Shown here: piece after piece, positions 1 to 12,111 of the stretch
Numbering within the stretch: the first letter of the stretch is position 1
Layout of the letters: each line of letters opens with the position of its first letter
Origin: Protostelium mycophagum
Lineage: Eukaryota > Evosea > Variosea > Protosteliida > Protosteliaceae
Length of the DNA stretch: 64,000 nucleotides
Assembly (NCBI GenBank): GCA_002081555.1
Contig: MZNV01001241.1
Coordinates: 1-64,000, forward strand
Direction: 5' to 3'
The notes under the pieces: generated by a model
Database searches by the model: none
What the model was told of the DNA's origin: nothing
The model's input: the letters and a program-made list of their open reading frames with translations, nothing else
Made by a program: the position numbers and the translations under genes

Positions 1-348
1 GATTACTTCAGAATCAATCATTATATCTTTCCTCGAAAACATTGGTTACACAAGATGAACGAATAATAAGGCACAGAACGGGTGCCAGAGACATCGTATG
101 TCCATCACTTCCAGAATCTCATTTCGATCCCGCCCGAGCGAACGATATCATTGCATCAAAGAAGTAGACGCACCTCACAAGATTCCTGCTACGTGATATT
201 TCGTGTGGCGTTATTGATCTCTGATGAAGAACCGATATGAGGGACTTGTAAAATGACAAAGAATTTACGCCGGCGTAAAACAATTCTTTTGGCAGTTTTC
301 CAGAACGAAATTACTTTCGCGAGAGAGACCCGAATGAACGCCCAAAAA

Positions 349-573
349 TGCAGAAGACTTGATTGGCTTGGCAAAGACGCAGATGCACAAAAGAGTGGGC
401 TCCACCGGGACTCGAACCCGGGCCTCCTGCACCCAAAGCAGGAATTTTACCTCTAAACTATGGAGCCTTGTTGATGACGTGGCAAATTTTGAACGGAATA
501 AATTATACAAATAATCTTCAATAAAGCCAGTAAAATTGCAAAATTGGGCCCCAAGCCAATCAAGTCTTCTGCA
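349..573. repeat. 23-bp perfect inverted repeat flanking tRNA-Pro
   Basis: Positions 349-371 and 551-573 are exact reverse complements over 23 bp (core AGAAGACTTGATTGGCTTGG). They bracket a 180-bp interval that contains the tRNA-Pro gene. A GTTGTAGA word lies just outside the right arm at 578. I see no target-site duplication. It could be the termini of a small element that captured a tRNA, or a local duplication-inversion. The repeat is directly visible; the interpretation is inference. Confidence 0.8.
397..467 (-). tRNA. tRNA-Pro (UGG anticodon)
   Basis: On the minus strand the sequence folds as a full cloverleaf. The acceptor stem is GGCTCCA paired with TGGAGCC plus discriminator C, the anticodon stem is CCTGC/GCAGG, and the loop TTTGGGT gives anticodon TGG. 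The T-arm is CGGG-TTCGAGT-CCCG. There is no intron. An identical tRNA body occurs at 7120-7190 inside the phytochrome gene, but the flanks of the two copies differ. A 23-bp inverted repeat brackets this copy. Confidence 0.95.
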
Positions 574-739
574 GAGCGTTGTAGAGGGGATGTGACAATG
601 CTCAAAATCTTCTGAAGACCGAAAGACCAGTGTGGCCCACATTCGGGGCTCGGAGATTTCTTTCACGCTTTTTTTGGGATTTCTGGCGGGGGTGTCGTTC
701 ATTCCTCTTTGGGCTGCATCACATCACAATCAACAAACT

Positions 740-3621
740 ATGATGCTGATCAAGATCTCTTTCATCCTGCTCTTGACGAGTGTCTGTCACGTGACATGCA
801 GAACAATCTTCGCCACGAGACAAGTGCCACACGATGGTTGGCAAATGATGGACGAACCACACCACACGGTGCCTTTCTCCTTCAGCATACTTCTAAGACA
901 CCAGAATATAGACATTCTCAAAAGACGTTTTGAAGAGGTTTCTGACCCCAAGAGTGCATCATATAAGAGTTACGCCTCGGTATCAGAGGTAATCGCGAAT
1001 ACTAAAACTCGATTTGAGCTCAGAATCTCAGGTTCAGGAGCTAATCAGGCCCAGCCAAGAGTCTTTCAAAGCCGCATTCCTCTGGTTGAAGGAGGGCAGA
1101 GAGAATGTGACAAAGGTAGAAAAGGGAACCTCTCATTTACGCGTCCATACGACAGTTGGTGGCGCTTCAGAATTGATGAAGACGTCATTCAGGAATTACG
1201 TGCATCGAACTGGCAAAAGTATCATCCGGTAGGCGATCTCATCACTTGCGTAATCGTCCCGTACTTCAGCGGTCAACATCACTGACACACTTCTTAGACA
1301 CTTTGGAGATGCAAGCCATCCCACATTTTTAAATCAACATATCGACATCATCGCTGGTGTTTCAGAAATGTTAATCACACAACCGCAAATGAAAACGGTG
1401 CCGATAGACAAGAAGAAGAGAAGTTCAAACCTCGCATACGATACCTCATTTGTGGTGACCCCCGCAGCCTTAAAATCATTCTACAACGCTTCTGATGTCA
1501 GAGGCAAGTCTTCATCAAAAAATTCCACAAGTCACTTGAATAACCATCGATTTGAATCAACTATTAATGTGTAATTATTTATTTTGAAGGAGATTTGACA
1601 AAAAACCAGGAGTAAATTCAACCAATTTGCAAGGCGTCTTGGCTTTCTACGATTTTTATTCTTCAGACGCGCTCACTACCTTCGCTTCCAGATATGACGT
1701 CACACTCGGTACCATCACAGATTACGGCACGAATTGCATCACATCAGGATGCTCGCAGGCGGAGAGCAATTTAGACATTCAATATATGGCTGGCATTGGC
1801 CAGAACGTGGCAACAGATTTCGTATCTGTGCCTTCATCTTATTGGATTTTAGAGGTAAAATATATTTGGTAAATTCTGTGGTAAAAATAATTTATTCACG
1901 TATGATGATTCACCATCTAAACGCCACAGATGTTTGAGGAGACGCTACCGACACTTCCCCGACTGCCGTATGTCTTGTCCATAAGTTATGGTTCTCCCGA
2001 GTTCTCTCAATGCGGTTCCTACGCATTGTGTTCCTCGGTAAGGATCCTCCGTTGCTCACGCATTCTAAAATATACAGCTGGGATATCGCACTTCCAGCTA
2101 TATCTCGAGGTCACAGACCTATTTCCAAGCATATGCAGTCTCTGGCACCTCTATACTCGTGGCCAGCGGAGACGATGGTGCAGTTGGAGCTTTCCAGCAG
2201 AATGGAAATTGTCCCGTAGACGATGCAGTTTATTGTTACCATGATGCCTGTGCTCATCAATCCTCGCAATGTCATCAGGTACATTTTCGAGGGAATTTCT
2301 CGTGAAGAATTATCTCTGCCACATTGTTCCACTGAGACAAACAGTGCTACCCTATATTCAATTGCAAGTGAATTTATTTCGACAGGTCATCGCATCAGTG
2401 ACATCTAGAGGTACCACGACCAACGTTGTCTTCCCCACCAGTTACGTCTCTTCAGCGTCCACCATCAACAACGCGGCACAATCGTGGATCGCAGCCAACT
2501 CGCGTTGTTCGGTGCAACTAGAAGGCTCTAACTCTGATATTTTGTACAGCAGTTGCCCGTGCAGTCAATTGACTTACGGTACTTACAATAATGTGAGGTT
2601 CTCACAATACACATACTCTTCGAATTACGGCCAAGCTTTCACGCCCTCGTGGCCAGCGAGCGATCCCTATGTGACTTCTGTCGGGGCCACAACAGTGCGA
2701 AACGGTGTGGAGGTGTGATTTTAAATTTCCCGCCATTTTCATCTGACCATTGTAGACCGTTGCCAGCATTTTGACCGGTGCTATTATTACCTCAGGCGGT
2801 GGCTTCAGCCAAATGTTTGCAACTCCGTCATGGCAAACAGCCTCTGTGTCCTCGTGGCTCAGCAAGTCTCAAAACCTGCCACCATCTACAACTTTCAATT
2901 CAAATATGAGGGGGTTTCCCGACGTGGCATTTAACGGACACGCTTACGTCACATACAATCAGGACACATCCTCTCGTGCTGTGTGAGTAAAATCGATTCT
3001 GTGTATTGATAACTAGCATGACCTTCTCTCAGCTCTGCGAATTATGCGGATGGTACAAGCGCAGCAGCCCCGTCTTTAGCCGGTTTTATTACCCTCTTAA
3101 ACGACCAGCTGTTGCAAAATGGCGAGAACACCTTGGGCTTCCTGAATCCACTGCTGTACCAGGTTTGGTGACTTTTCGTTGATTATTTTTAATCCATCCC
3201 AGGCGCATAGTGACGATCCATCCATCTACAACGACATCACCACGGGGGACATACGGTGTCTGACAGGCTACTGTTGTAGTTATGGATTTTACGCCACAGA
3301 GGGCTGGGACCCCGCATCTGGACTTGGTTCTATCAACATCGGAATATTGTACAGATACCTTCTCAGAACAAACAGCAATTTTGTACAGTCTCCTGTTGTA
3401 GAACCGGGGCCATCTAATCTGAACACATCGACAAGACCCGCTCTATCGTCTTCACCCCTGCGTCGACAGTCATTCGAACTCAGTCGACACATCTGCAGAC
3501 ATCATCCACCGTGTCGACGTCGACGGTTGCTGCCACGCATCAGAGGAACGCAGATGTTTCACTTGGCTCTACTTTGCTTCCACCCCTGGTTGTATTTTTA
3601 CTGGTTTCACTTCTGTTGTGA
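740..3621 (+). CDS. Secreted sedolisin-family protease (TPP1-like, peptidase S53)
   Basis: This is a multi-exon serine-carboxyl protease, probably a tripeptidyl peptidase of lysosomes or the cell surface. The start at 740 opens a signal peptide (MMLIKISFILLLTSVCHVTC), followed by a pro-kumamolisin region and then the catalytic domain. All four key positions are visible: the E-S-N-L-D pair near 1770, the oxyanion Asp in ASGDDG near 2175, and the catalytic Ser in DGTSAAAP at 3058-3060. The Ca2+-site motif GWDPASGLG lies near 3305. About nine introns are inferred; one ends in ATTGTAG at 2757. At the 3' end one reading frame gives a hydrophobic tail (STLLPPLVVFLLVSLLL, stop at 3619-3621) that resembles a GPI signal. 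Reaching it needs one more short intron near 3390-3445. Without that intron the frame runs to 3643 with a less convincing tail. Family assignment is firm; the C-terminus is not. Confidence 0.9.
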
Positions 3622-4041
3622 GAATAAACATTGGAATAAGTAACAACTGAGCAAATCACAACACTCTCACCTATGTCTCTACGTTTTATGCCGCAGAAGG
3701 AGCATTTGCGTTGATAAGTTTATATACTCAACTCGTGGTCACAGACTGCAGACTTGTCACTATTCTTATTATTTTTATTGCCTTTGTTTTTTCTTTGTTT
3801 GTGTGTCTGTTTTTTCCAGGGTGAAGAACTTGCATGAATAGCAAATATAAACATGAAATATCAATTGTATTTTATTTAAACAAATACAGGAGTAGTTCAA
3901 AAACATGCCCTAAATGACTGAAAATAGAATCCTATTATAAATTATTAGATATTATATTTTTATAAATAATATATAATATAATGCAATATACAGAATATAA
4001 TACAGTCAACTGAGGCGTATGTTTATATGTGTTTATTTAAA
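3622..4041. other. AT-rich convergent spacer
   Basis: This is the spacer between the 3' ends of the protease (+) and phytochrome (-) genes. An AATAAA at 3624-3629 could serve as the protease polyadenylation signal. From about 3840 it becomes strongly AT-rich, with ATATAAT-type simple sequence. I see no gene in it. Confidence 0.6.
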
Positions 4042-7000
4042 TTAATTATTGTTTGTATTGGTGTTGTTTCTGAGTCTGTGTTCTGTGACCACCTTGATCA
4101 GCATCTTCTGGAGGTCTTGCTTTCTGAATGGCTTAAAGAGGCACTCGTCCATGCCACTACCAATGCATTCATCTACACTTATCAAGATCTTATTTTATTG
4201 AAGGAAGTTTTAATCATGTATACAGCAAATTCTCGAGTGTAAAATGTATTTTGATAAATGTATAATATCATGTTCTGGAATATATATTTATAAAAAATAT
4301 ATACATTTATATTTATTTTTAAAATTCTACTGACCTCGTAAAGATGATTCTCCAGCTGCTGTTAGTGCCACAATTGGTGTAGGAGATTTTCCTGATTTTA
4401 TTAATATATATCTGTCAAAATGATATATATGATATTGAAGATATATAATATTGTATATAATATTGTATTTTGCACTTCAGCTTTGCTGAGGGTTCATTTG
4501 ACCGATATCGAAGTAAGAGATGCCGCTTCGTCGAAACATAACTACAGCGTTTCACAGTGGCTGATCCGAAAACTGCAGTCAAACACTCTCACAATGTTAT
4601 AAAGCTTGAAATACTAGATATTATATAATATTTTATGATATAATATATTCATTACTATATATAATATATTCATCACTATATGTAATATAAAAATATACTT
4701 TATACATACCTTTTATCTGTTCATTTGATCGGATATTTATTGTTGCAGTGATCCCGTCCATCACCGGCATCATGATGTCCTGTCCTCTTCAGCGAAATTT
4801 CTTTGAAAATTCACGAGATCTTTATGAGAAAATTCGACGAAACTTAATAGAAAAATAAATACCATCAATATGCAATCGTAGTTCTCCTCCCCTGCAGCCT
4901 TAACGGCTAAATCGCCGTTATCTACAATCCTGACTTTGTGACCCTGAGACAATTCAATTTTCAGACCCTCATTTTGGCGGGAAATTTTTGGTAGGGATCT
5001 GGTCTACAACGAGATTTTTACTCACCAGCCCCTTCAGGAAAGTCTGAGCAATCATCTGGTTTATTTTATTGTCCTCAGCCATCAATAATGACAGCTCTCC
5101 CACATCACTCTTCTCAGCTTCCTGAGAAATTTCAGCGAAATTTCATCGGTTTTCAGAAAGAAAAATCTTTGGAGAAATCATAATTAATAAAGAATAAAAA
5201 GTCGCTGTCTACAACGACCAAAAATACATACCTGCTCGTCTTGAGCAACCGGGATGACTGTTTTGGTAAGTACAGAATACAATTGTAAGAAGCTGAGGGG
5301 CTGCATCATTACCGCAACACCCTGTGGGGTCTCCTCGCTCGGGAACATCTGTCAAATGTCAAAAATGTCAACATGACATCATGACATTTCATCCTTTGAG
5401 TTTTCTGAGAAATTTCTCACCTCTGTCGATTGTACAATGGCGAATGATGTGTCAGGAAATTTCTGCGAATTTTTGGTCTTAAACTCTCTGAAAATTTCCT
5501 GAGGCATCTCCTCCAAGTTTACGAAGAATGTTAAAACTTTTGCGGAAATCAGACTCTCCGCTTGCTCAGCGCTCTCGGCATAAATCGTTTCCAGCTTCCA
5601 TTGTTTGTTGTGGTGCTCGATAAATCTACGTACAAAAGGGCGGGAATCTAGAACTACAACCTGACAGGGGTCAAAAATAGGTGGAAATCTCTCCAATGTG
5701 ATAAATATTCGCAGATGCACTGACGCATTCGCAGACGCACTGACGCATTCGCAGATGCACTGACGCATTCGCAGATGCGTATCTCACCTGTGGTTGCTGT
5801 GACCTCTGGTTTATCCTTGAAAACGGCGGATTCTCGCCCAAGTTAGAAACATATGGCATCGGTATTTTGGCAGCAAAAGTGGACCCCTGTCCCAGCTGTG
5901 AAGAGACATTCACTTCACCACCCATCAACCCGGCGAGTTGTTTGCTGCGAATTTTCAGTGAAATTTCCAAATGATGCGGCACGAATTTTTGTGCCGGATT
6001 TTTCTGCAGGTCTGCCTCTAGATCTTACACGGAATTTTAGGTAGATTGATTGAATAAAAAGGTCGGTCTACAACGAGACATACTTGATGGAGAGACCCAG
6101 CCCTGTCCCGTCGTATTTTCTCGCCCTGCCATTTTCGAGTTGCGAAAACCGCTGGAATAATTTATGTTTGTCGTCTTCCTCAATTCCTAGAAATATCTCA
6201 GAAAATTCCAGGAAAATTCCACCGGCATTCGAATCATTGGATTTTTCCGAATAATTCAAATATTGAATTGAATCATGTCAATTGATTTTAAAAAGTTGGA
6301 GAAACATACCAACACCAGTGTCAATTACTTGGAACAATAACTCCACTCCAGTTTTTGATTTGGACACTCTATCTACTTGAATAGTGATCCCTCCCTCACT
6401 AGTGAACTATTCACGTTAGTTAACGTGGTCGGTCACGGTAAAGTGAAGAGAACGATTGCGCATGATTCGCAGATGATGTCGCGGATGCATGAGAGGATGT
6501 CTAAGAATCACAATCACCTTGACCGCATTTGAGACATAGTTCAGCACAATTTGGCCAACTCTTGTTGCATCGGCCATCAGCAACGGTATCCCTGTGACTC
6601 TTTATTCAAAATTCAAACGCAATTTTGGCGGGAAAGTAAATATACCTGTGGGTACGAGCAGATTGATGTAGAGTCCCTTATTCTTAGCGACCTGTCAGAC
6701 GTCAACATCAAATGTCAAATGTCAATCTCCGAAACTCACAGCAAATAAGGCTTGGGAAACGTCCTCCATCTTCCTGTAAAAATCAAATGGAACAGGGTGG
6801 ATATCAAGCCGTGAAGATTCCAACTTTGACAAGTCCAAGATATCACTTATAATGGCCAACAGGTGTTCCGAAGAACTGTCAGATGTCAGATGTCATTGTG
6901 GAGGGTTTGCGGAGATCTTTGAGGGATGTGTAGCAAAAGATCACCTTCTGATCATGGAACATGCATGTTTGGCTTCGCCGTTCATTTTCTGGGCATCAGT

Positions 7001-10000
7001 CAACCTCTCTGTGTTTCCTAAAATAGAATGGATGGGTGTTCTCAGCTCGTGTGAGACTGTCGCTCTACAACCCGTTAGAACCAAAAATATCATGATTAAT
7101 TAAAAAAACACAAAAACGTGGGCTCCACCGGGACTCGAACCCGGGCCTCCTGCACCCAAAGCAGGAATTTTACCTCTAAACTATGGAGCCTTGATGTTCT
7201 CGACACAAAACCACTTGAATAATATATACACTTAATAATTCGAAAATCTGTATACCACTTACAAGAAATTGTTGTGCATCAAGGCAGCCTGTCGTGTAAT
7301 CTCATTCTCCCTCATCAGTCTCTCCACCTGAAAGTTTACGTTACTTGACGCGAAGAGTCTCGTCAACAACCGTGATTCGGTTTTTTTGGTGATCAACAAC
7401 CGCGATGCGAAATTCTATCTTTTGAGGTGAAAATCACGTTAACATAACGAGGATCTCGTTAACTACCGAGAATGCGTAATTTACGCACCTCTTCCCGTTC
7501 TCTTTCCGCATCGAGTCTGTGCTTCTCCGCTTTCCATCTGAATAAGTACCTGAAATTTCCGTGAATATTCGTCCAGATCTCACCAGATCTCCGTGAAAGG
7601 TCCGTGAAATTTCACCTGGTCATGATAGATTGGATCTGTATCGCGTACTCTACAAATATCGAATCCCAAGGCAATGAGCGACCTCTCATCACCTAAAAAA
7701 ATTCAATTGAACCTGATTTAACCTCGAAATTTCGATGAAAAAGATGCTGGAAAATTATTTTTTTCTCCAAATAAATATATTTTATTTTATGTTTATATAT
7801 TAATTATATAATTATATATTAATTTATATATATTTTAATATTTTTGATTACCTCTTTATAAGATGCAAAAGATGTTCTCGGATTCAAATTTCCATGTGAA
7901 TCGGGGGTTTTCGGCTCGCCTGAATGAATTAAGTCCCAATAGTTTGAGACGTTGTAGATACGCACCTCCCCACACGACACTCTTGATGTACTCGTTACGG
8001 AAGAAATAAAGTCCCGCATAAGTCGCATCTTTCAGTCTGATGTACATGAATCCGCAGCACAGGCCGTCCTCTGAAGTCAACCCGATGTCCTTGATGCATT
8101 CTGGCGGGAAATTCAGACTTTCAAAATTTGAAAAAGGTAAGGGCGGGAAATCTCACCGCAAACGAAGGAATCTGCTTCCTTAACGTGTCCGCGGACCCAA
8201 GCGACGATTTGATTGACGGATCTGCCCGTCAGTCCGTAGGCGTAACTCCTGTCTTCAGTGCACAACATGACACCTGTCAGATAGTCAAACGCATTCGCAG
8301 ATGCGTACGCATCTGCGTTTTTAAGAAGCTCACCTTCACAGTTCATGATCTTGGCCCATCCTGGGAATAATTTGTACAGTGTGTCCCACGGTGAACACTT
8401 CATGTCAAGCATGACAAGAGACTCTTTTGCTGCGGATACCTCCGTCTCCATTTTCAAACGTTTGAGGACCTGAAATTTCGTTGAGAAATCAAAGATGATT
8501 AAGTAAAATTTTTTCTGGGGTTGTTTTTTTCACCTGAAATTTCATTTGAATTTCACAAACCCAGAAAAATTTTTTGGGTGTCAAAATTTAAATCTGTTCA
8601 TTTAATTCTTTTTACCTCTCGGCGTTGTAGAATAGCCTCTACTTGGGAACTGAGAAGACATCCCAACAGTGCACAGTATCTGCGCCTGGAGAAGCTCAAA
8701 TTTTTGGGCTCCGAGTTGTGATGGCACGTGATCAGTCCCCACAACTGAGGGGTGTGAATTTTCGCGGAAATATCATGGAAAACTCACCTTCTTCTCCACA
8801 CCGACTAAGATGGATATCGTTAATGATGCTCTCACGCCCATGTTCTTCATATATGTTATGTGCATCTACAACTCGTCAATTTTTTCAATCCTTTTTTTCA
8901 AAGAAAAACTTTACAAAGTCTCTAAAAAAAAATTTTTTTCAACTTTTTCTAATGAAATTCACTGAAATTTCACCTGAGAAACAGCACGGAGACCACACAT
9001 AGAGATATCCAATGCTCTTGTCTTCGGTGTGATATCACTTGAAGACTTTAACGCATCCTGAATGATTCTGAACCTACGAATTTTCAGGGAAATTTTATCA
9101 CTTGATAGGTCTTTGAAATTTCTGTGAAAATTCACCTGTTACGTCTGAATAGTTCTCTAGCTTGGATTGGAATGTCAGTTGTGGGGAAATGAAGGTTCAG
9201 AAAGCGGTTGTCCGTGTCCGCTTTTTCCACCTGCAATTGTCGTTACGACATCGTCTTGGGGGTGTTGCGACGTCTTATTTATCATTTTGAGATATCTCGC
9301 ATCGTTTTTGTAAAATAAATTCAACGAAAAGTTGCATTCATGAAGAGTTGTAGTAGAATATGTGATGACGTCATCACATCTCCTGAAATTTCGTGGAAAA
9401 CTCACAATCACGCGGCCGTTGTAGTCCTCATCGAATTCGTAGATTAAAACTCTATTATACCCTGTAGTCATTTTGATTTGATCAGCAACCGAATCCAACA
9501 CCTGAAATTTCATTCAGTTTTCCGTGAAAATCTTCAGAATTTTTTGAGAAACTTTGAGAGAAAATCCGGGAAATTTCGGGGAATATTACCGAGTATAAAT
9601 CGTTGTTTTCTGAAAAGCTGTCAAAGATGCGGGAAATGTGTAATCCGTATTCGAAATTGTCATCAGGAGCTGTCTCGCATTCTATCAGTAGCAACCTGTA
9701 CAACATGTCAAACATGTCCCATATGTCAAACGTGTCACGTGATAGATCTGACAGGTTTTAAATATTTGAAACCCACCCTTCGCGGTTGATGTGAACACAG
9801 CAGTGAATATTCATTAAATCTTCAGAATACTTTGTCTTGATCTAATTTTATATTATTTTATGAGAAAATTCATTGAAAATTCACCTCAGTGTCACACTCT
9901 TTGAATTGTATCTACACTTGTAAGTTTCTAAATGTTGAATTTTATTTGGTGAAATTGAAACTTGAATAAAATTTTTAAATTACCAAAAATAAAATAAAAT

Positions 10001-11349
10001 TTCTGATATTTTGAAATTCAAATTTCCACCAATTTTCTGCGAAATTTCTGACCTGTGTGTAGCCTTTCACTTGGGCATACGAAACGGGGAATTCCGGAAT
10101 AAATGCGGATAAATTTTGATTGATCAGGTCACGTGGCTGAAATCCCAGGAAATCGATTACGTTTGTAGATACGTGTTGTATACGTAAGTCTGGGTCCGCT
10201 ACAATGAGAAATCCGTGGCTTTGGATCTGATGCAATGTCAGATCTCTTGTCTACAACGTCCAGATTGATTGTGCCGGTCACGTGATTGAGGTTATGTAGA
10301 CCAAGCATTCAAATACGCATAAAAGGATTATTGTACCTAAGAATCTATGCCTGCAACACTAAAAATAGTAACATATCGCGGCAGGGCCGCACCACCAAGA
10401 GACTTTCTATGCTGCAAGACCACAATATCCACATATATATTTGGCAACCGCATTCTAAGGTATTCTGTGCTGCAATAACGCCGCAGGTCACCTTTGTGAG
10501 ATTAAAAATAATGCTGCCTTCAGTGTATTTTCTGCACTGTGGTAAAGGCAAAGCTTCTCTAAACGCCTGTTGCGAATTTACATACTGCAGCCGCAACCTA
10601 AAGAACATACTTCTGCCGTAACCGCTGTGAAAGTGTTGTCCAAACATTATAATACAAAATTCGACAAACTACTGCTGGAGAGCCCAAGCACGAGTCGTTT
10701 TTCCCGCCAAAAAGACGAGTTTAAATATTCACCTGGCCGATGAGATGGATAGGCTCTCTGTCACAGTTGTTCAAATTTACACTCTTAAAGTCTTGGATAA
10801 ACGAACTCTCCAGTGCAGAGTCACCAGACCTGGATTTCTGTTTCTTACTGGGAGGCCCAGAGTCTCTCTGTTATTTTTCAATACGTTTATTGTTGTGTAT
10901 ATTTGCAACAGATGGAAGAAATGGATCATTTCGATTATGATATGGATCATGGTTTGTAATCATCATATAATGTAGCAGTGAAAGCACAAAGTGCAGAAAA
11001 ACAAAGGAGATGAATGTGAGCCTTGTAAAATGCGACATGTCCTCAATCCAAAACTGATATTGTATGATAAGTGATCTAATCTGCTGCAGACACTGTCTGT
11101 AGGACACAAGTAGACCAAAAGCCTTCATCTTGTGAAAGAGATATGATACACTCCATATCATGTTATTGTGGGCGCGATGCGCAGCTACCGAAATCCAAGA
11201 GCTTGCCCAGCTCTATCGACTCTTGAGAAGAAAGGCCAACCCAGCCCATCGCAACATCGACTTAAAATGTAATATGTACCAGTGAAGAACTGAAAGTATC
11301 TCACCTCATTATTACCATTTCCATTATGGTGGTCTTCAAAGTTGGACAT
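4042..11349 (-). CDS. Phytochrome hybrid histidine kinase (PAS-GAF-PHY-HisKA-HATPase-pseudoREC-REC)
   Basis: This is a red/far-red photoreceptor kinase with roughly 20 or more exons. Exon 1 (11349-11305) starts MSNFEDHHNGNGNNE. The PAS entry NNCDREPIHLIGQ near 10740 keeps the Cys that binds biliverdin in bacteriophytochromes, and splicing continues it to IQSHGFLIVAD. The GAF domain has PTTDIP (usual PASDIP) near 9190 and MHITYMKNMGV near 8850. The PHY tongue has PRTSF near 7870. The HisKA H-box is SHELRTP near 7050. The ATPase has an N-box near 6530, DTGVG near 6310 and GTGLGLSI near 6080. A receiver-like segment at 5670-5380 has VNL where the phospho-Asp should be. The true receiver ends the protein with MDIMMPVMDG near 4765 and FKPF near 4115. 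One intron holds a tRNA-Pro gene. The region 10258-10735 is an unusually long intron. Family, domain order and stop (4042-4044) are well supported; a small exon in 10874-11304 may be missed. Confidence 0.92.
5707..5780. repeat. 20-bp tandem repeat in phytochrome intron (about 3.7 copies)
   Basis: The unit ATTCGCAGATGCACTGACGC repeats with period 20, starting at 5707, 5727, 5747 and 5767. One copy carries a T-to-C change (GACGC for GATGC). The last copy is partial and runs into GATGCG. A related word, GCATTCGCAGATGCG, recurs near 8289 in another intron of the same gene. Confidence 0.9.
7120..7190 (-). tRNA. tRNA-Pro (UGG) nested in a phytochrome intron
   Basis: The 71-nt tRNA body is identical to the copy at 397-467 (same acceptor, anticodon TGG and T-arm). 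It lies on the same strand as the host gene, inside the intron whose donor follows MHNNFL near 7265. The acceptor, GGGTTGTAG, joins to the exon encoding ATVSHELRTP near 7063. Splicing restores a continuous HisKA helix (NNFLATVSHELRTP), so the tRNA is truly intronic. It may be transcribed by Pol III on its own. Confidence 0.93.
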
Positions 11350-12111
11350 TTTCTTCCTCCCTCTACGATTTCAAACGTGACGAACGTTATGTCGAAATGT
11401 TGAAAGATGACCAAATGTTTTTACAAGAAAAGCAGCTTCAGAGGTCTATGATGAGCCCAGCCTCTTAATTTTGAAACTCCGGTGAGTGACTGCCCGAAAT
11501 CCCCGTGGGCGTTTTACAACGCCATCTTTTGGCACGGCAAGTGCCGTGAAATTCTACGGTATGTAACCGCAATCCCGATGCTGATAGAGGTGTCTGCCTG
11601 TGGAAATCACAATTTTTTTGTGCTGTTCTGTCGCGCCGGCCACCACCAGCCACGAACTCATTTGTTAATAAGAATTCACTTGATGAGCCTTCAACACTTA
11701 ATAATATACTATATATGTATAGTTAAGGTGCTCTCATGCAATTCTAAGCACTTGAAAGGAGAATCCATTTTCTGCAAAAATTAATATACAACAAGATGAC
11801 GGAGTCACAGTGGAACTTTGAGTGATGCATCACCCATTTCATCAGGTACTGGTTTCAAGACATCATCAATTTGGCCGTAAGTTGATCTGGTATACTTTAT
11901 TTACGTCGGTGATTTGCAGAATTATCATTGCTTTTTCATGTACAAGTCTGGCATTTATTCATATTGTTATTCTTCGTGTTTTATGCTTGCGTCCGGACCA
12001 GCGAGCAAGAAAGCAGTATGGGACAACGGACAAAGATGAAGGTGGAGATCACTTTCAAAGAAAGATAGGTCCGAGGCTCTCACCGTGACTTTTTGTTAGC
12101 CAAGACACAGA
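11350..12111. promoter_or_regulatory. Divergent intergenic region between phytochrome and receptor kinase
   Basis: About 760 bp separate the phytochrome start (minus, 11349) from the receptor-kinase start (plus, 12112). Short open frames here (11482-11784 and 11822-12088 on plus) show no family features. The second has a hydrophobic stretch and could be a chance frame. The region probably contains both promoters. I see no recognisable element beyond that. Confidence 0.4.

Noticed and set aside
5707-5780. CRISPR-like array
   Set aside because: The repeats are contiguous with no unique spacers, in a eukaryotic intron; it is a simple tandem repeat.
10250-10257. CGTTGTAG as acceptor before the phytochrome PAS exon
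   Set aside because: It would insert residues into the conserved EPIHLIGQ-IQSHG join; the later TTGCATCAG acceptor gives the canonical sequence.
10345-10647. 100-codon intronic ORF as a nested protein gene
   Set aside because: Composition and residue pattern show no protein-like features; kept only as an intron-length oddity.
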